Shown: one piece after another, positions 1 through 6,101 of the stretch
Position numbering within the stretch: position 1 is the stretch's first letter
How the letters are laid out: every line of letters starts with the position of its first letter
Source: Thermoanaerobaculales bacterium
Lineage (GTDB): Bacteria; Acidobacteriota; Thermoanaerobaculia; Thermoanaerobaculales; Sulfomarinibacteraceae
Reading direction: 5' to 3'
Assembly: GCA_029938595.1 (NCBI GenBank)
Contig: JAOZUP010000040.1
Coordinates: 1 to 15,987 of the forward strand
Length of the DNA stretch: 15,987 bases
Program-made: the position numbers and the translations under genes
Notes under the pieces: generated by a model
Seen by the model: only the letters and a program-made list of their open reading frames with translations
Database searches by the model: none
Told to the model about the DNA's origin: nothing

Positions 1-199
1 GCCGCGACACCCTCGGGTAGTCGATGGGCTCCGAGGAGATGACGACCTCGGCGCGGGCTGCCCCGCCGCGTGACTCGGGACCGTAGGACTGGGTCTGCAC
101 CGCCTGGTAACCGGCCCGTGTCGCAGCCTCGCCAAGAACGACGCCGGCGAGAATGACGCCCTGCCCGCCAAAGCCGCAGATTCGAATTTCCTTCTTCAT
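1..199 (-). CDS. 2-oxoacid:ferredoxin oxidoreductase, second gamma subunit (3' end outside window)
   Basis: Only the first 66 or so residues are inside the window. They begin MKKEIRICGFGGQGVILAGV and contain TQSYGPESRGG, both hallmarks of the gamma (POR/KOR gamma) domain, which in this enzyme family forms part of the CoA-binding and catalytic core. The start ATG (197-199) overlaps the stop of the preceding gamma gene in an ATGA arrangement, so the two are translationally coupled. The protein is clearly related to the complete gamma subunit just upstream but is not a copy of it: after the shared motifs it has AARAEVVISSEP where the other has LTKSDVGIESGE. This makes it a tandem, diverged gamma paralogue. 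The KorC label is by family; the actual 2-oxoacid substrate cannot be read from the fragment. Confidence 0.85.
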   Translation of the reverse strand, partial: MKKEIRICGFGGQGVILAGVVLGEAATRAGYQAVQTQSYGPESRGGAARAEVVISSEPIDYPRVSR

Positions 200-747
200 C
201 GAGATGACTTCTCCAAGCCCATTTGCGCCGATGCGTGGCGCACGCCCATTTCCAGTGCCGCGATGTTTTTCTCCTCGGTTCCCGGCGGAACACTGCCGGT
301 GACGGTTCCCAGCAAGGACTCATGCGACACGATTTCCGCGATCTCGTTGACGAAGCCCATCATGAGCATGTTGGCGATGATTTTGCGGCCGAACTCCTTG
401 AATGCGATGTCGGTGGCCTGCAGCCCGAACGAGCGCGCCTGATCGTCCTCGGCCGGTGTGACCAGGTCCGACTCGAAAAACAGCAGGCCGCCGTCCACCA
501 GGGCGCCCCGGTAGGCGTCGTAGGACTGCTGCGACATCGTCACCAACACGTCCACTTCGTCGTGGACCAGGTCGTAGATCTCGCCGCTCTCGATCCCGAC
601 ATCACTCTTGGTCAGACCGCCCCGCGAGGCGCTCCCGTAGGACTGCGTGTGGATGCAGTTCTTGCCGTCGAGCATGGCGGCCTTACCGAAGATGAACCCG
701 CACAGCACGACCCCCTGGCCCCCGAAGCCGGCAAAGCGCAGCCTCAT
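196..747 (-). CDS. korC: 2-oxoacid:ferredoxin oxidoreductase gamma subunit (KorC-like)
   Basis: This 183-residue protein has the usual length of a free-standing gamma subunit of 2-oxoglutarate/2-oxoacid:ferredoxin oxidoreductases. The N-terminal GFGGQGVV (residues 7-14) and HTQSYGSASRGG are the family signatures. Known family members combine alpha, beta, gamma and a ferredoxin-like delta to oxidise a 2-oxoacid plus CoA to acyl-CoA and CO2, reducing ferredoxin in the cytoplasm. The start ATG (745-747) overlaps the beta stop by 4 bp, and its own stop overlaps the next gamma gene by 4 bp, so the operon is tightly coupled. Assignment to the gamma family is firm; 2-oxoglutarate as substrate is only the most likely choice, because the beta subunit resembles KorB. 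Confidence 0.88.
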   Translation of the reverse strand: MRLRFAGFGGQGVVLCGFIFGKAAMLDGKNCIHTQSYGSASRGGLTKSDVGIESGEIYDLVHDEVDVLVTMSQQSYDAYRGALVDGGLLFFESDLVTPAEDDQARSFGLQATDIAFKEFGRKIIANMLMMGFVNEIAEIVSHESLLGTVTGSVPPGTEEKNIAALEMGVRHASAQMGLEKSSR

Positions 748-1766
748 CGCCCCGTTTCCAAGGCCGAGGTGTCCTGGCGCAGACCGCGGTCCAACTCGGC
801 GCTGATCGACTCCCGGCGCTCCGATATGAGCTGCCGCAGGCCGTCACCGAACTCGGCCCGCTGCCTCTCCACGAGCTTGCCGACCACGAACTTCCCTTCC
901 AGATCTTCCTCCGACATGCCATCGGTATCATCAACGTGGATTGAAGCATCGCGCAGTTGTTTGAGGAGGGTGACCGGATCGCTGGTGCCGGTCATCTTGC
1001 CGTAGCTCACCGGACACTGGCTGATGATCTCGACGAAGCTGAAACCCTTCTTGTTGATGGCGTTCTGCATTGACTCCATCAGTTGGAACACGTGATAGGT
1101 CGTCCATCGCGCAACATAGCTCCCACCCGCCGCTGCGACCACATCGGCGATCTTGAACGGGTGTTCCAGGTTGAGATACGGCGTCGTCGTTGTGCGTGTA
1201 CCGAACGGGGTCGTGGGCGATACCTGTCCGCCGGTCATACCATAGATGAAGTTGTTGACCAGAAAGACCGACAGGTCGAGGTTGCGGCGGGCCGCGTGGA
1301 TCAGGTGGTTGCCGCCGATTCCGGCGAGGTCCCCGTCGCCGGCGATGATGATCACCTTCATGTCCGGCCGCATCACCTTGACGCCGCAGGCGAAGGCGAT
1401 CGCCCGGCCGTGGGTGGTGTGCAGCGTGTCGCACAGAAAGTACGGGCTCGGGATCCACGACGAGCAGCCGATGCCGGTGACGCAGACGATCTCGCGGGGA
1501 TCGATATGCATCTCGTCGATGGCGTGGGCAAAGGTGTTGAGCACGGTGCCGCCGCCACAGCCGACACAGAAGGTAGTTGGAAGGACCTCCTTCCGCAGGT
1601 ATCGCAGGAGCCGGTGATGCGCGGGCCCGCTCTCCTCCTCGACCTCACTAGGGCATAGCCCGAGCAGTGGATCGCGGGTACCGTACACGGGCAGGTGCTG
1701 CGACTCGTCCGCTTCGCCGGAGGTGAACGCCTCGAAGAATTCCGGGTCGATGAGCCCTTTCAGCAT
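744..1766 (-). CDS. korB: 2-oxoacid:ferredoxin oxidoreductase beta subunit (KorB-like, TPP-binding)
   Basis: A 340-residue thiamine-diphosphate subunit. The TPP/Mg site is visible as GDGDLAGIGGN (about 143-153) followed by NNFIYGMTGGQ (about 171-181), the pattern of KorB rather than of pyruvate enzymes. Cysteines expected to hold a [4Fe-4S] cluster are present: FCVGC (C67, C70), GIGCS (C101) and SQCPVSYG (C251). The N-terminal 60 residues before FCVGC are longer than in typical KorB and may be lineage-specific. I place the start at ATG 1764-1766, which overlaps the end of the alpha gene by 7 bp. The longer reading frame starting at 1853 would add 29 unlike residues and overlap alpha by about 90 bp. 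It is downstream of alpha and upstream of two gamma genes in one operon. Confidence 0.9.
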   Translation of the reverse strand: MLKGLIDPEFFEAFTSGEADESQHLPVYGTRDPLLGLCPSEVEEESGPAHHRLLRYLRKEVLPTTFCVGCGGGTVLNTFAHAIDEMHIDPREIVCVTGIGCSSWIPSPYFLCDTLHTTHGRAIAFACGVKVMRPDMKVIIIAGDGDLAGIGGNHLIHAARRNLDLSVFLVNNFIYGMTGGQVSPTTPFGTRTTTTPYLNLEHPFKIADVVAAAGGSYVARWTTYHVFQLMESMQNAINKKGFSFVEIISQCPVSYGKMTGTSDPVTLLKQLRDASIHVDDTDGMSEEDLEGKFVVGKLVERQRAEFGDGLRQLISERRESISAELDRGLRQDTSALETGR

Positions 1767-2935
1767 GAGTCTGTCGCCTCCACGATCGCGGCATGGATCT
1801 CCTGCGAGGAGTGCACCACGCCACCGATCTTCGACAGCGGCACCACCTCGCAATCGACGAACCGCTCAACCTCGCGGGCCAGCTGCCCGAGGTTCATCTC
1901 CGGTACGAGTAATTGACGAAGACCGCGACTCGCCTCCTGGATCCTCGAAATCGGGAATGGCCAGATGGTCACCGGCCGGCAGAAACTGACAGAGCGACCT
2001 TCACTCCGGGCCCGGAGCACCGCCCCCTTGGCGGGCCGGGCTGTAGCCCCGTAGGCGAGGACACCCACCTCGGCGCCCTCCTCCGAATCCACGTCCACCA
2101 GCGCGATCTCCTCGCGTGCCTGTTCGATTTTGGCCACCAGCCGGCGCACGAGCCGGTCGTGGACCGACTGTGTCTGCACATCGCGCAGACCGTCCTCCTT
2201 GTGGGTAGAACCGGTCACGTGCACGAACCCGCCGTCGCCAAACTCGGTCATCGGCGGGACTATCGCGCCGCCGAAAACATCTTCCCCTTCGCGGGCCTTC
2301 CTACGCTGGGTCTGCTCGACCGTTCTCGGGTCGGGCAGGATCACCCGTTCCCGGAGGTGACCGATCTCACCGTCCATCAACAGGATGACCGGAGTGCGGT
2401 ACTCCTCGGCGAGGTTGAAGCAGCGGATCACGAGATCGAAAGCCTCCTGCGCCGAGGAGGGCGCCAAGGCGATGATCTCGTGGTCGCCATGGGTGCCCCA
2501 GCGGGCCTGCATGACGTCGCCCTGAGCCGGCAGCGTGGCCTGACCGGTCGACGGACCCGAGCGCTGAACATTGATGATGACACAGGGCGTCTCGGTCATG
2601 CAGGCATAGCCGATGTTCTCCTGCATGAGCGAAAAGCCCGGTCCGCTGGTGGCAGTCATCGCCCGAGCTCCAGCCCACGCGGCGCCTATTACCGCCGAGA
2701 TGGATGCGAGCTCGTCCTCGAATTGGACGTAATACCCACCGACGTTCGGCAGTTCGCGTGCCATCACCTCGGCGATCTCCGAGGCCGGGGTGATGGGGTA
2801 GCCGCCGAAAAACGTGCAGCCGGCGAAGATGGCGCCGAGAGCGGCGGCCTCGTCACCCTGAATGAAATGCTCCTGCTCCGCCAGTCCGGCCAGGTAGAGA
2901 TCGGTGAGTTCGATGTTCTCAGCCGGCCTGTTCAT
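1760..2935 (-). CDS. korA: 2-oxoacid:ferredoxin oxidoreductase alpha subunit (KorA-like)
   Basis: A 391-residue alpha subunit containing the pyruvate-flavodoxin oxidoreductase N-terminal domain: GGYPITPASEIAEVM near residue 44, then TATSGPGFSLMQENIGYA, then NVQRSGPSTGQAT, all standard in KorA/VorB-type alpha subunits. A transketolase C-like domain follows (VLAYGATARPAKGAV). The alpha subunit completes the TPP active site with beta. The start is taken as ATG 2933-2935, 17 bp inside the ferredoxin gene; a TTG at 2936-2938 would add a single residue. Alpha without a fused gamma domain, together with separate gamma genes, gives the four- or five-subunit architecture seen in anaerobes. In benzoyl-CoA degraders such as Thauera, Kor re-reduces the ferredoxin used for ring reduction, which fits the aromatic operon at the other end of the window (inference). 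Confidence 0.9.
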   Translation of the reverse strand: MNRPAENIELTDLYLAGLAEQEHFIQGDEAAALGAIFAGCTFFGGYPITPASEIAEVMARELPNVGGYYVQFEDELASISAVIGAAWAGARAMTATSGPGFSLMQENIGYACMTETPCVIINVQRSGPSTGQATLPAQGDVMQARWGTHGDHEIIALAPSSAQEAFDLVIRCFNLAEEYRTPVILLMDGEIGHLRERVILPDPRTVEQTQRRKAREGEDVFGGAIVPPMTEFGDGGFVHVTGSTHKEDGLRDVQTQSVHDRLVRRLVAKIEQAREEIALVDVDSEEGAEVGVLAYGATARPAKGAVLRARSEGRSVSFCRPVTIWPFPISRIQEASRGLRQLLVPEMNLGQLAREVERFVDCEVVPLSKIGGVVHSSQEIHAAIVEATDSC

Positions 2936-3140
2936 CAAGCCACTCGTTCACGATAAAGATCGCGAACTCAGGGCACAGGAGCTCGCACAACCTGCAGCCG
3001 TGACACTCGTACGCCTGCTCCACCACGGGTGGGTAGTAGCCCTTGGAGTTGAGGGTCGTGGACACTCCGAGAACTCCGGTTGGACAGAACTCGGAGCAGA
3101 TCCGGCAGCCCTTGCAAAATTCCTCGTCAATATAGATCAT
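2919..3140 (-). CDS. korD: 2[4Fe-4S] ferredoxin, delta subunit of the 2-oxoacid oxidoreductase
   Basis: A 73-residue ferredoxin with two complete [4Fe-4S] motifs: CKGCRICSEFCP (C9, C12, C15, C19) and CHGCRLCELLCP (C46, C49, C52, C56). About 26 residues lie between the motifs, including TLNSKGYYPP, typical of the delta subunits of KOR/VOR enzymes. It would carry electrons from the TPP/Fe-S core to free ferredoxin. It is the first gene of the operon, and its 3' end overlaps the alpha start by 17 bp. The start ATG at 3138-3140 is the only sensible one because the first cluster motif begins eight residues later. A sequence resembling a sigma-70 promoter lies about 40-70 bp upstream. Confidence 0.9.
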   Translation of the reverse strand: MIYIDEEFCKGCRICSEFCPTGVLGVSTTLNSKGYYPPVVEQAYECHGCRLCELLCPEFAIFIVNEWLDEQAG

Positions 3141-3181
3141 GTCTCAGTCTCGCAACACCCTCAGGTGCAACACGTGCATTC

Positions 3182-3210
3182 AATCTAACAAGGCGGAACG
3201 TGAGGGTCAA
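3182..3210 (-). promoter_or_regulatory. putative sigma-70-type promoter of the kor operon
   Basis: Reading the minus strand, TTGACC (3210-3205) and TAGATT (3187-3182) are separated by exactly 17 bp. This matches the -35 consensus at 5 of 6 positions and the -10 at 4 of 6. Transcription would start near 3175, about 35 nt upstream of the ferredoxin ATG. It is the only gap before the operon on that strand, since the RAYT cassette follows. Prediction by eye only. Confidence 0.35.
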
Positions 3211-3240
3211 TGAGCCCTGGCGTGGCTTTGGGGTTGGTTC

Positions 3241-3376
3241 TTGTAGCGCCGACTTTCAGTCGGCGTCGACGGCGATGAGGATGGGGTATGACAGAGGATT
3301 TGTAGCGCCGACCTCCAGGTCGGCGTCGGAAACGTTGAGGCACGGACGTACGCCCACCTGGAGGTGGGCGCTACAA
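3241..3376. repeat. left 136-bp REP/BIME-like cassette flanking the RAYT gene
   Basis: The cassette contains three palindromic units. Unit 1 (3241-3269) is TTGTAGCGCCGAC followed by its inverted arm, with stem 3247-3265. Unit 2 (3300-3328) has the same lead-in and stem 3306-3325. Unit 3 (3351-3376) is in the opposite orientation and ends GCGCTACAA. Each unit has a GTAG-type tetranucleotide just outside a GC-rich hairpin, the layout of REP sequences recognised by RAYT proteins. Two head-to-tail units and one inverted unit make a mosaic (BIME-like) element. It is repeated at 4001-4136 with a single base difference (A at 3342, G at 4102). Confidence 0.85.
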
Positions 3377-3385
3377 TCGACCGCA

Positions 3386-4006
3386 ATGTCTGGTACGAAG
3401 ATGAATAGGCCCATCAAACCCGATCGCATCGTCGACCCGAGAACGATCGCGTTTTCTGAACCTGCTTATCGTGGTGTTCTTCCGCATATGCACAAACCTG
3501 GCTGTACATACTTCGTGACCTTTTGCCTTGCAGATGTTGCCCGGAAACGCGCGATTGAAAGAAAAAGGTTGCTGGCAGCAGACGATCCTTCAGAAGTTTT
3601 TGAGGCGGTAGAATTCGAACCAACGACGGGCGCCTGCATTTTGAAGGATGAGGCGCTGGCCGCCATCGTCGAGAGCTCCTTGCTTCACTTCCAAGGCGAG
3701 AGATACGCCTTGGGCGCGTGGTGCGTCATGCCGAACCATGTGCATGTCATCATCACGCCGCTCGGCGATCATGTCCTTCCCAAGATCCTTCAGTCTTGGA
3801 AGGGATTCTCCGGACGCCAAATCAACCGGAGGCTAAAACGCAGTGGACCCGTCTGGCAAAAGGAATCGTTCGATCACATTGTTCGAAACGTCGGTTGCTA
3901 CGAGAACTTCGTTTCCTATGTAGAGCGCAACCCTGTTGTCGCGGGTCTTGTATCGAGACCGTCTGACTGGCGATTCAGTAGCGCGCGCCATCGGGAAAAT
4001 TTGTAG
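3386..4006 (+). CDS. REP-associated tyrosine transposase (RAYT, Y1/HUH family)
   Basis: A 206-residue protein of the transposase IS200-like (Y1_Tnp) superfamily, RAYT branch. YFVTFCLAD near the N terminus is the first beta strand. MPNHVHVIITP places the metal-binding HUH pair at H118 and H120. The C-terminal part contains VWQKESFDHIVR and YVERNPVVAGLV, with Y178 the likely catalytic tyrosine that attacks DNA. The start is taken as ATG 3386; ATG 3401 is an alternative and costs only five residues. The open frame extends upstream through the left repeat cassette, but that part is repeat-derived. The stop codon TAG (4004-4006) is the TAG of the right cassette's TTGTAGCG lead-in. RAYTs are usually single-copy domesticated transposases that mobilise or maintain REP elements. 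Base composition is visibly less GC-rich than its neighbours. Confidence 0.9.
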   Translation: MSGTKMNRPIKPDRIVDPRTIAFSEPAYRGVLPHMHKPGCTYFVTFCLADVARKRAIERKRLLAADDPSEVFEAVEFEPTTGACILKDEALAAIVESSLLHFQGERYALGAWCVMPNHVHVIITPLGDHVLPKILQSWKGFSGRQINRRLKRSGPVWQKESFDHIVRNVGCYENFVSYVERNPVVAGLVSRPSDWRFSSARHRENL

Positions 4007-4136
4007 CGCCGACTTTCAGTCGGCGTCGACGGCGATGAGGATGGGGTATGACAGAGGATTTGTAGCGCCGACCTCCAGGTCGGCGTCGGAAACGTTGAGG
4101 CGCGGACGTACGCCCACCTGGAGGTGGGCGCTACAA
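4001..4136. repeat. right 136-bp REP/BIME-like cassette flanking the RAYT gene
   Basis: Second copy of the three-hairpin cassette, in direct orientation exactly 760 bp downstream of the first, with 135 of 136 bases identical. Units lie at 4001-4029, 4060-4088 and (inverted) 4111-4136. Its first bases provide the stop codon of the RAYT gene, and its last base is 35 bp before the ATG of the acyl-CoA synthetase. Its hairpins therefore lie in the 5' region of that gene and could affect its transcription (inference). Confidence 0.85.
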
Positions 4137-4171
4137 AGATGGACACGGCATACTGAGGTTGGAGTTTGGCG

Positions 4172-5761
4172 ATGCTGTTGACCCAGATCCTGCCCCGGGC
4201 ACTGTTGTTGTGGCCCGATGAACCGGCGGTCCTGTGCGGCTCCGAGAGCTTCACCTACCGAGATGTGGCCGATCGGGTCGGTCGGTTGGCGGCCGTACTG
4301 GCTGGCCTCGGCATCGAGCCGGGAGATCGGGTCGCCATCCTGCACCGGAATTGCCATCGGATGCTCGAGACGTACTTTGCGGCGGTTCACGCCGGCGCGA
4401 TTCTGGTGCCCATGAATCACCGACTCACCGCCGCGGACTTGGCGTATATCCTCGACGACACCTCGTGCCGGGTGATGATCGCGGACGACGGTTGGTGCGA
4501 CGTTGCCGCAGAGGCGATCGCGACCTCACGCACCCCGTGCACGCCGATCTGGAGCAGAATGGGCGGGCCGATCGAGCGAGTGGTTGAAGGGCCGGACTAT
4601 GAAAGCCTGCTGAAGGAGGTCGGTGAGCAGGCGCTCCCCAACCCCGCCTCGAGCGAGGACGACCCGGCCAATGTGTACTACACGAGCGGCACCACCGGCC
4701 ATCAGAAAGGGGTGGTTCTCACCCACCGAAACATCTCGAGCCACGCCCTCGCGACCATCGCCGAGCTCGGCTTGACCGACAGCGATATGTGGGCTCATGT
4801 AGCACCCATGTTCCACCTCGCCGACGCCTGGGCCACCTGGGCAATCACCTGGGTTGGTGGCCGCCACGTGATGGTGGGCGCGTTCGATCCCGCTGCGGTG
4901 TTCCAGACATTTGCCGAGTGTGAGGTGACGGTGACCAATCTGGTCCCGACCATGCTCAACGATCTGGTCAACCACCAGGATTCGCAGGGTGTCCGGTTGC
5001 CGGCGTTCCGCCTCGTGATGAGCGGAGGAGCGCCCATCTCGCCGCAGCTCGTGCGGCGGGTCATCGACACCTTCCGCTGCGAGTACGTGCAAACCTACGG
5101 TCTCACCGAGACCAGTCCCTATCTCACCTTCTCCCTCCTCAAAGAGCATCTCCGGCGCCTGCCGCCGGAGGATCAGATCCGCTACCGCTCAATGACCGGC
5201 CGGCCCGCCCTCGGTGTCCGGCTGCGACTGGTCGATGAGGAAGGGAATGATCTCCCCACGGATGGGCGAACCGTGGGAGAGATCATCGCCCGCGGCGACC
5301 GCGTAACCCCGGGTTACTGGCAACTGCCCGACGCCACCGCCGAGGCATTTCGCAACGGATGGTTTCACACCGGCGACCTCGCCACCGTGGACGGCGAAGG
5401 CTACTTCAATATTGTCGACCGCAAGAAGGACGTGATCCTCACCGGCGGAGAGCTGGTCTACTCCACCGAGGTGGAGAACGTCCTCTACGACCACCCGGAG
5501 GTGTTCGAGGCGGCGGTTATCGGCGTCGCCGACGATCGCCTGGGCGAGAGCGTCACCGCCTTCGTCGTGCTCAGGAGCGACGTGTCGTGTGGCGCCGACG
5601 AGCTGGCGCGACACTGCCGAGACCGGCTCGCCCACTACAAGTGCCCGCGCACGGTCGGGATCGTCGAGGCCCTGCCGAAGACCGGTTCCGGAAAAATATC
5701 CAAGAGGGCTCTCAGGGGGTGGGTTAGCCGGACTCCGAATTCTTCACCTCAAGTGCCTTGA
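4172..5761 (+). CDS. acyl-CoA synthetase (class I adenylate-forming, AMP-binding enzyme)
   Basis: A 529-residue ATP-dependent acid:CoA ligase. Motifs in order: the P-loop-like YYTSGTTGHQKGVVLTHRN (about 168-186), QTYGLTETSP (about 306), GWFHTGDLATVDGEGYF (about 396-412), DRKKDVILTGGE (hinge region), and LPKTGSGKISKRALR near the C terminus, containing the catalytic lysine of the second half-reaction. The start is taken as ATG 4172 because GGAG (4161-4164) stands 7 nt before it; a TTG at 4166 is too close to that site. The last dozen residues, WVSRTPNSSPQVP, do not resemble a family C terminus and are read from the antisense of a broken molybdenum-hydroxylase fragment, so the original stop was probably replaced by a rearrangement. 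The substrate is unknown; an aromatic or alicyclic acid is suggested only by context. Confidence 0.88.
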   Translation: MLLTQILPRALLLWPDEPAVLCGSESFTYRDVADRVGRLAAVLAGLGIEPGDRVAILHRNCHRMLETYFAAVHAGAILVPMNHRLTAADLAYILDDTSCRVMIADDGWCDVAAEAIATSRTPCTPIWSRMGGPIERVVEGPDYESLLKEVGEQALPNPASSEDDPANVYYTSGTTGHQKGVVLTHRNISSHALATIAELGLTDSDMWAHVAPMFHLADAWATWAITWVGGRHVMVGAFDPAAVFQTFAECEVTVTNLVPTMLNDLVNHQDSQGVRLPAFRLVMSGGAPISPQLVRRVIDTFRCEYVQTYGLTETSPYLTFSLLKEHLRRLPPEDQIRYRSMTGRPALGVRLRLVDEEGNDLPTDGRTVGEIIARGDRVTPGYWQLPDATAEAFRNGWFHTGDLATVDGEGYFNIVDRKKDVILTGGELVYSTEVENVLYDHPEVFEAAVIGVADDRLGESVTAFVVLRSDVSCGADELARHCRDRLAHYKCPRTVGIVEALPKTGSGKISKRALRGWVSRTPNSSPQVP

Positions 5762-5952
5762 GGATCTTCTGCGGGGTAATCGGGAGCTCGGTCATGCGGA
5801 CGCCGATGGCGTCATAGATGGCGTTGGCGATCGAGCCGAGCACCGGCACCATCGAGCCCTCCCCCACCTCCTTGGCACCGTAGGGGCCCCGCGGCTCGTA
5901 GCTCGGCACCGCGATCGACTCGATCTCGGGGGTGTCACCGATCGACGGAAGC
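5724..5952 (-). pseudogene. 3'-terminal fragment of a molybdenum hydroxylase large subunit (second copy)
   Basis: This minus-strand segment encodes the last 75 or so residues of a xanthine dehydrogenase-family large subunit, including GPYGAKEVGEGSMVPVLGS with the active-site glutamate, and ends in TAA (5726-5724). It is nearly identical in protein sequence to the C terminus of the complete gene at 9387-12188. The stretch from PSIGDT through NAIYDA is the same, with V/I and Y/T changes after it and a divergent last ten residues. Similarity stops abruptly at about 5952, so the rest of the gene is absent. The two copies are in direct orientation about 3.66 kb apart. The last 38 bp overlap the 3' end of the acyl-CoA synthetase on the other strand. 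Confidence 0.85.
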
Positions 5953-6098
5953 CCGCCTTCTTCGACATGCGGGGTATGGCCAACTTCTATGATCCGATGA
6001 GCTATCTCCTCAACCTGGCTTGCGCCGAGATGGCGGTTTCTCCGGACGATGCGATGGAAATTTCGAAATTCGAAATTCGAAATCCGAACGAGAACTAG
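5953..6098 (+). pseudogene. short unidentified coding remnant between rearrangement junction and heptamer repeat
   Basis: Immediately past the point where similarity to the Mo-hydroxylase ends, the plus strand reads RGMANFYDPMSYLLNLACAE followed by MAVSPDDAM, then runs into the repeat-coded KFEIRNPN and a stop. The stretch of about 30 residues looks like genuine protein and recalls the C-terminal helix of amidohydrolases of the imidazolonepropionase type, but this is a weak resemblance by eye. No start or upstream part exists, so it is probably a fragment left by the same rearrangement. It could also be chance. Confidence 0.25.
6062..6089. repeat. 7-bp tandem repeat, TTCGAAA x3 plus variant TCCGAAC
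   Basis: Three perfect TTCGAAA units (6062-6068, 6069-6075, 6076-6082) are followed by TCCGAAC (6083-6089), making 28 bp. It lies 12 bp beyond the stop of the VWFA gene. It shares its unit length and copy number with the arrays at 12234-12261 and 14395-14422. Confidence 0.85.
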
Positions 6099-6101
6099 CG
6101 A

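Noticed and set aside
1767..1853. Longer N terminus for the Kor beta subunit
   Set aside because: It would overlap the alpha gene deeply and reads as alpha sequence in another frame; ATG 1766 gives a normal short overlap.
1913..2956. Long plus-strand frame opposite the Kor alpha gene
   Set aside because: Antisense shadow of a well-conserved gene, with low-complexity histidine- and arginine-rich content.
3080..3385. N-terminal extension of the RAYT protein
   Set aside because: It crosses the left REP cassette and the kor promoter region, giving repeat-derived peptide found again after the gene.
3241..4136. CRISPR array or insertion sequence with terminal repeats
   Set aside because: Only two long copies separated by a gene, each made of palindromes; the gene is a RAYT, so REP/BIME explains it better.
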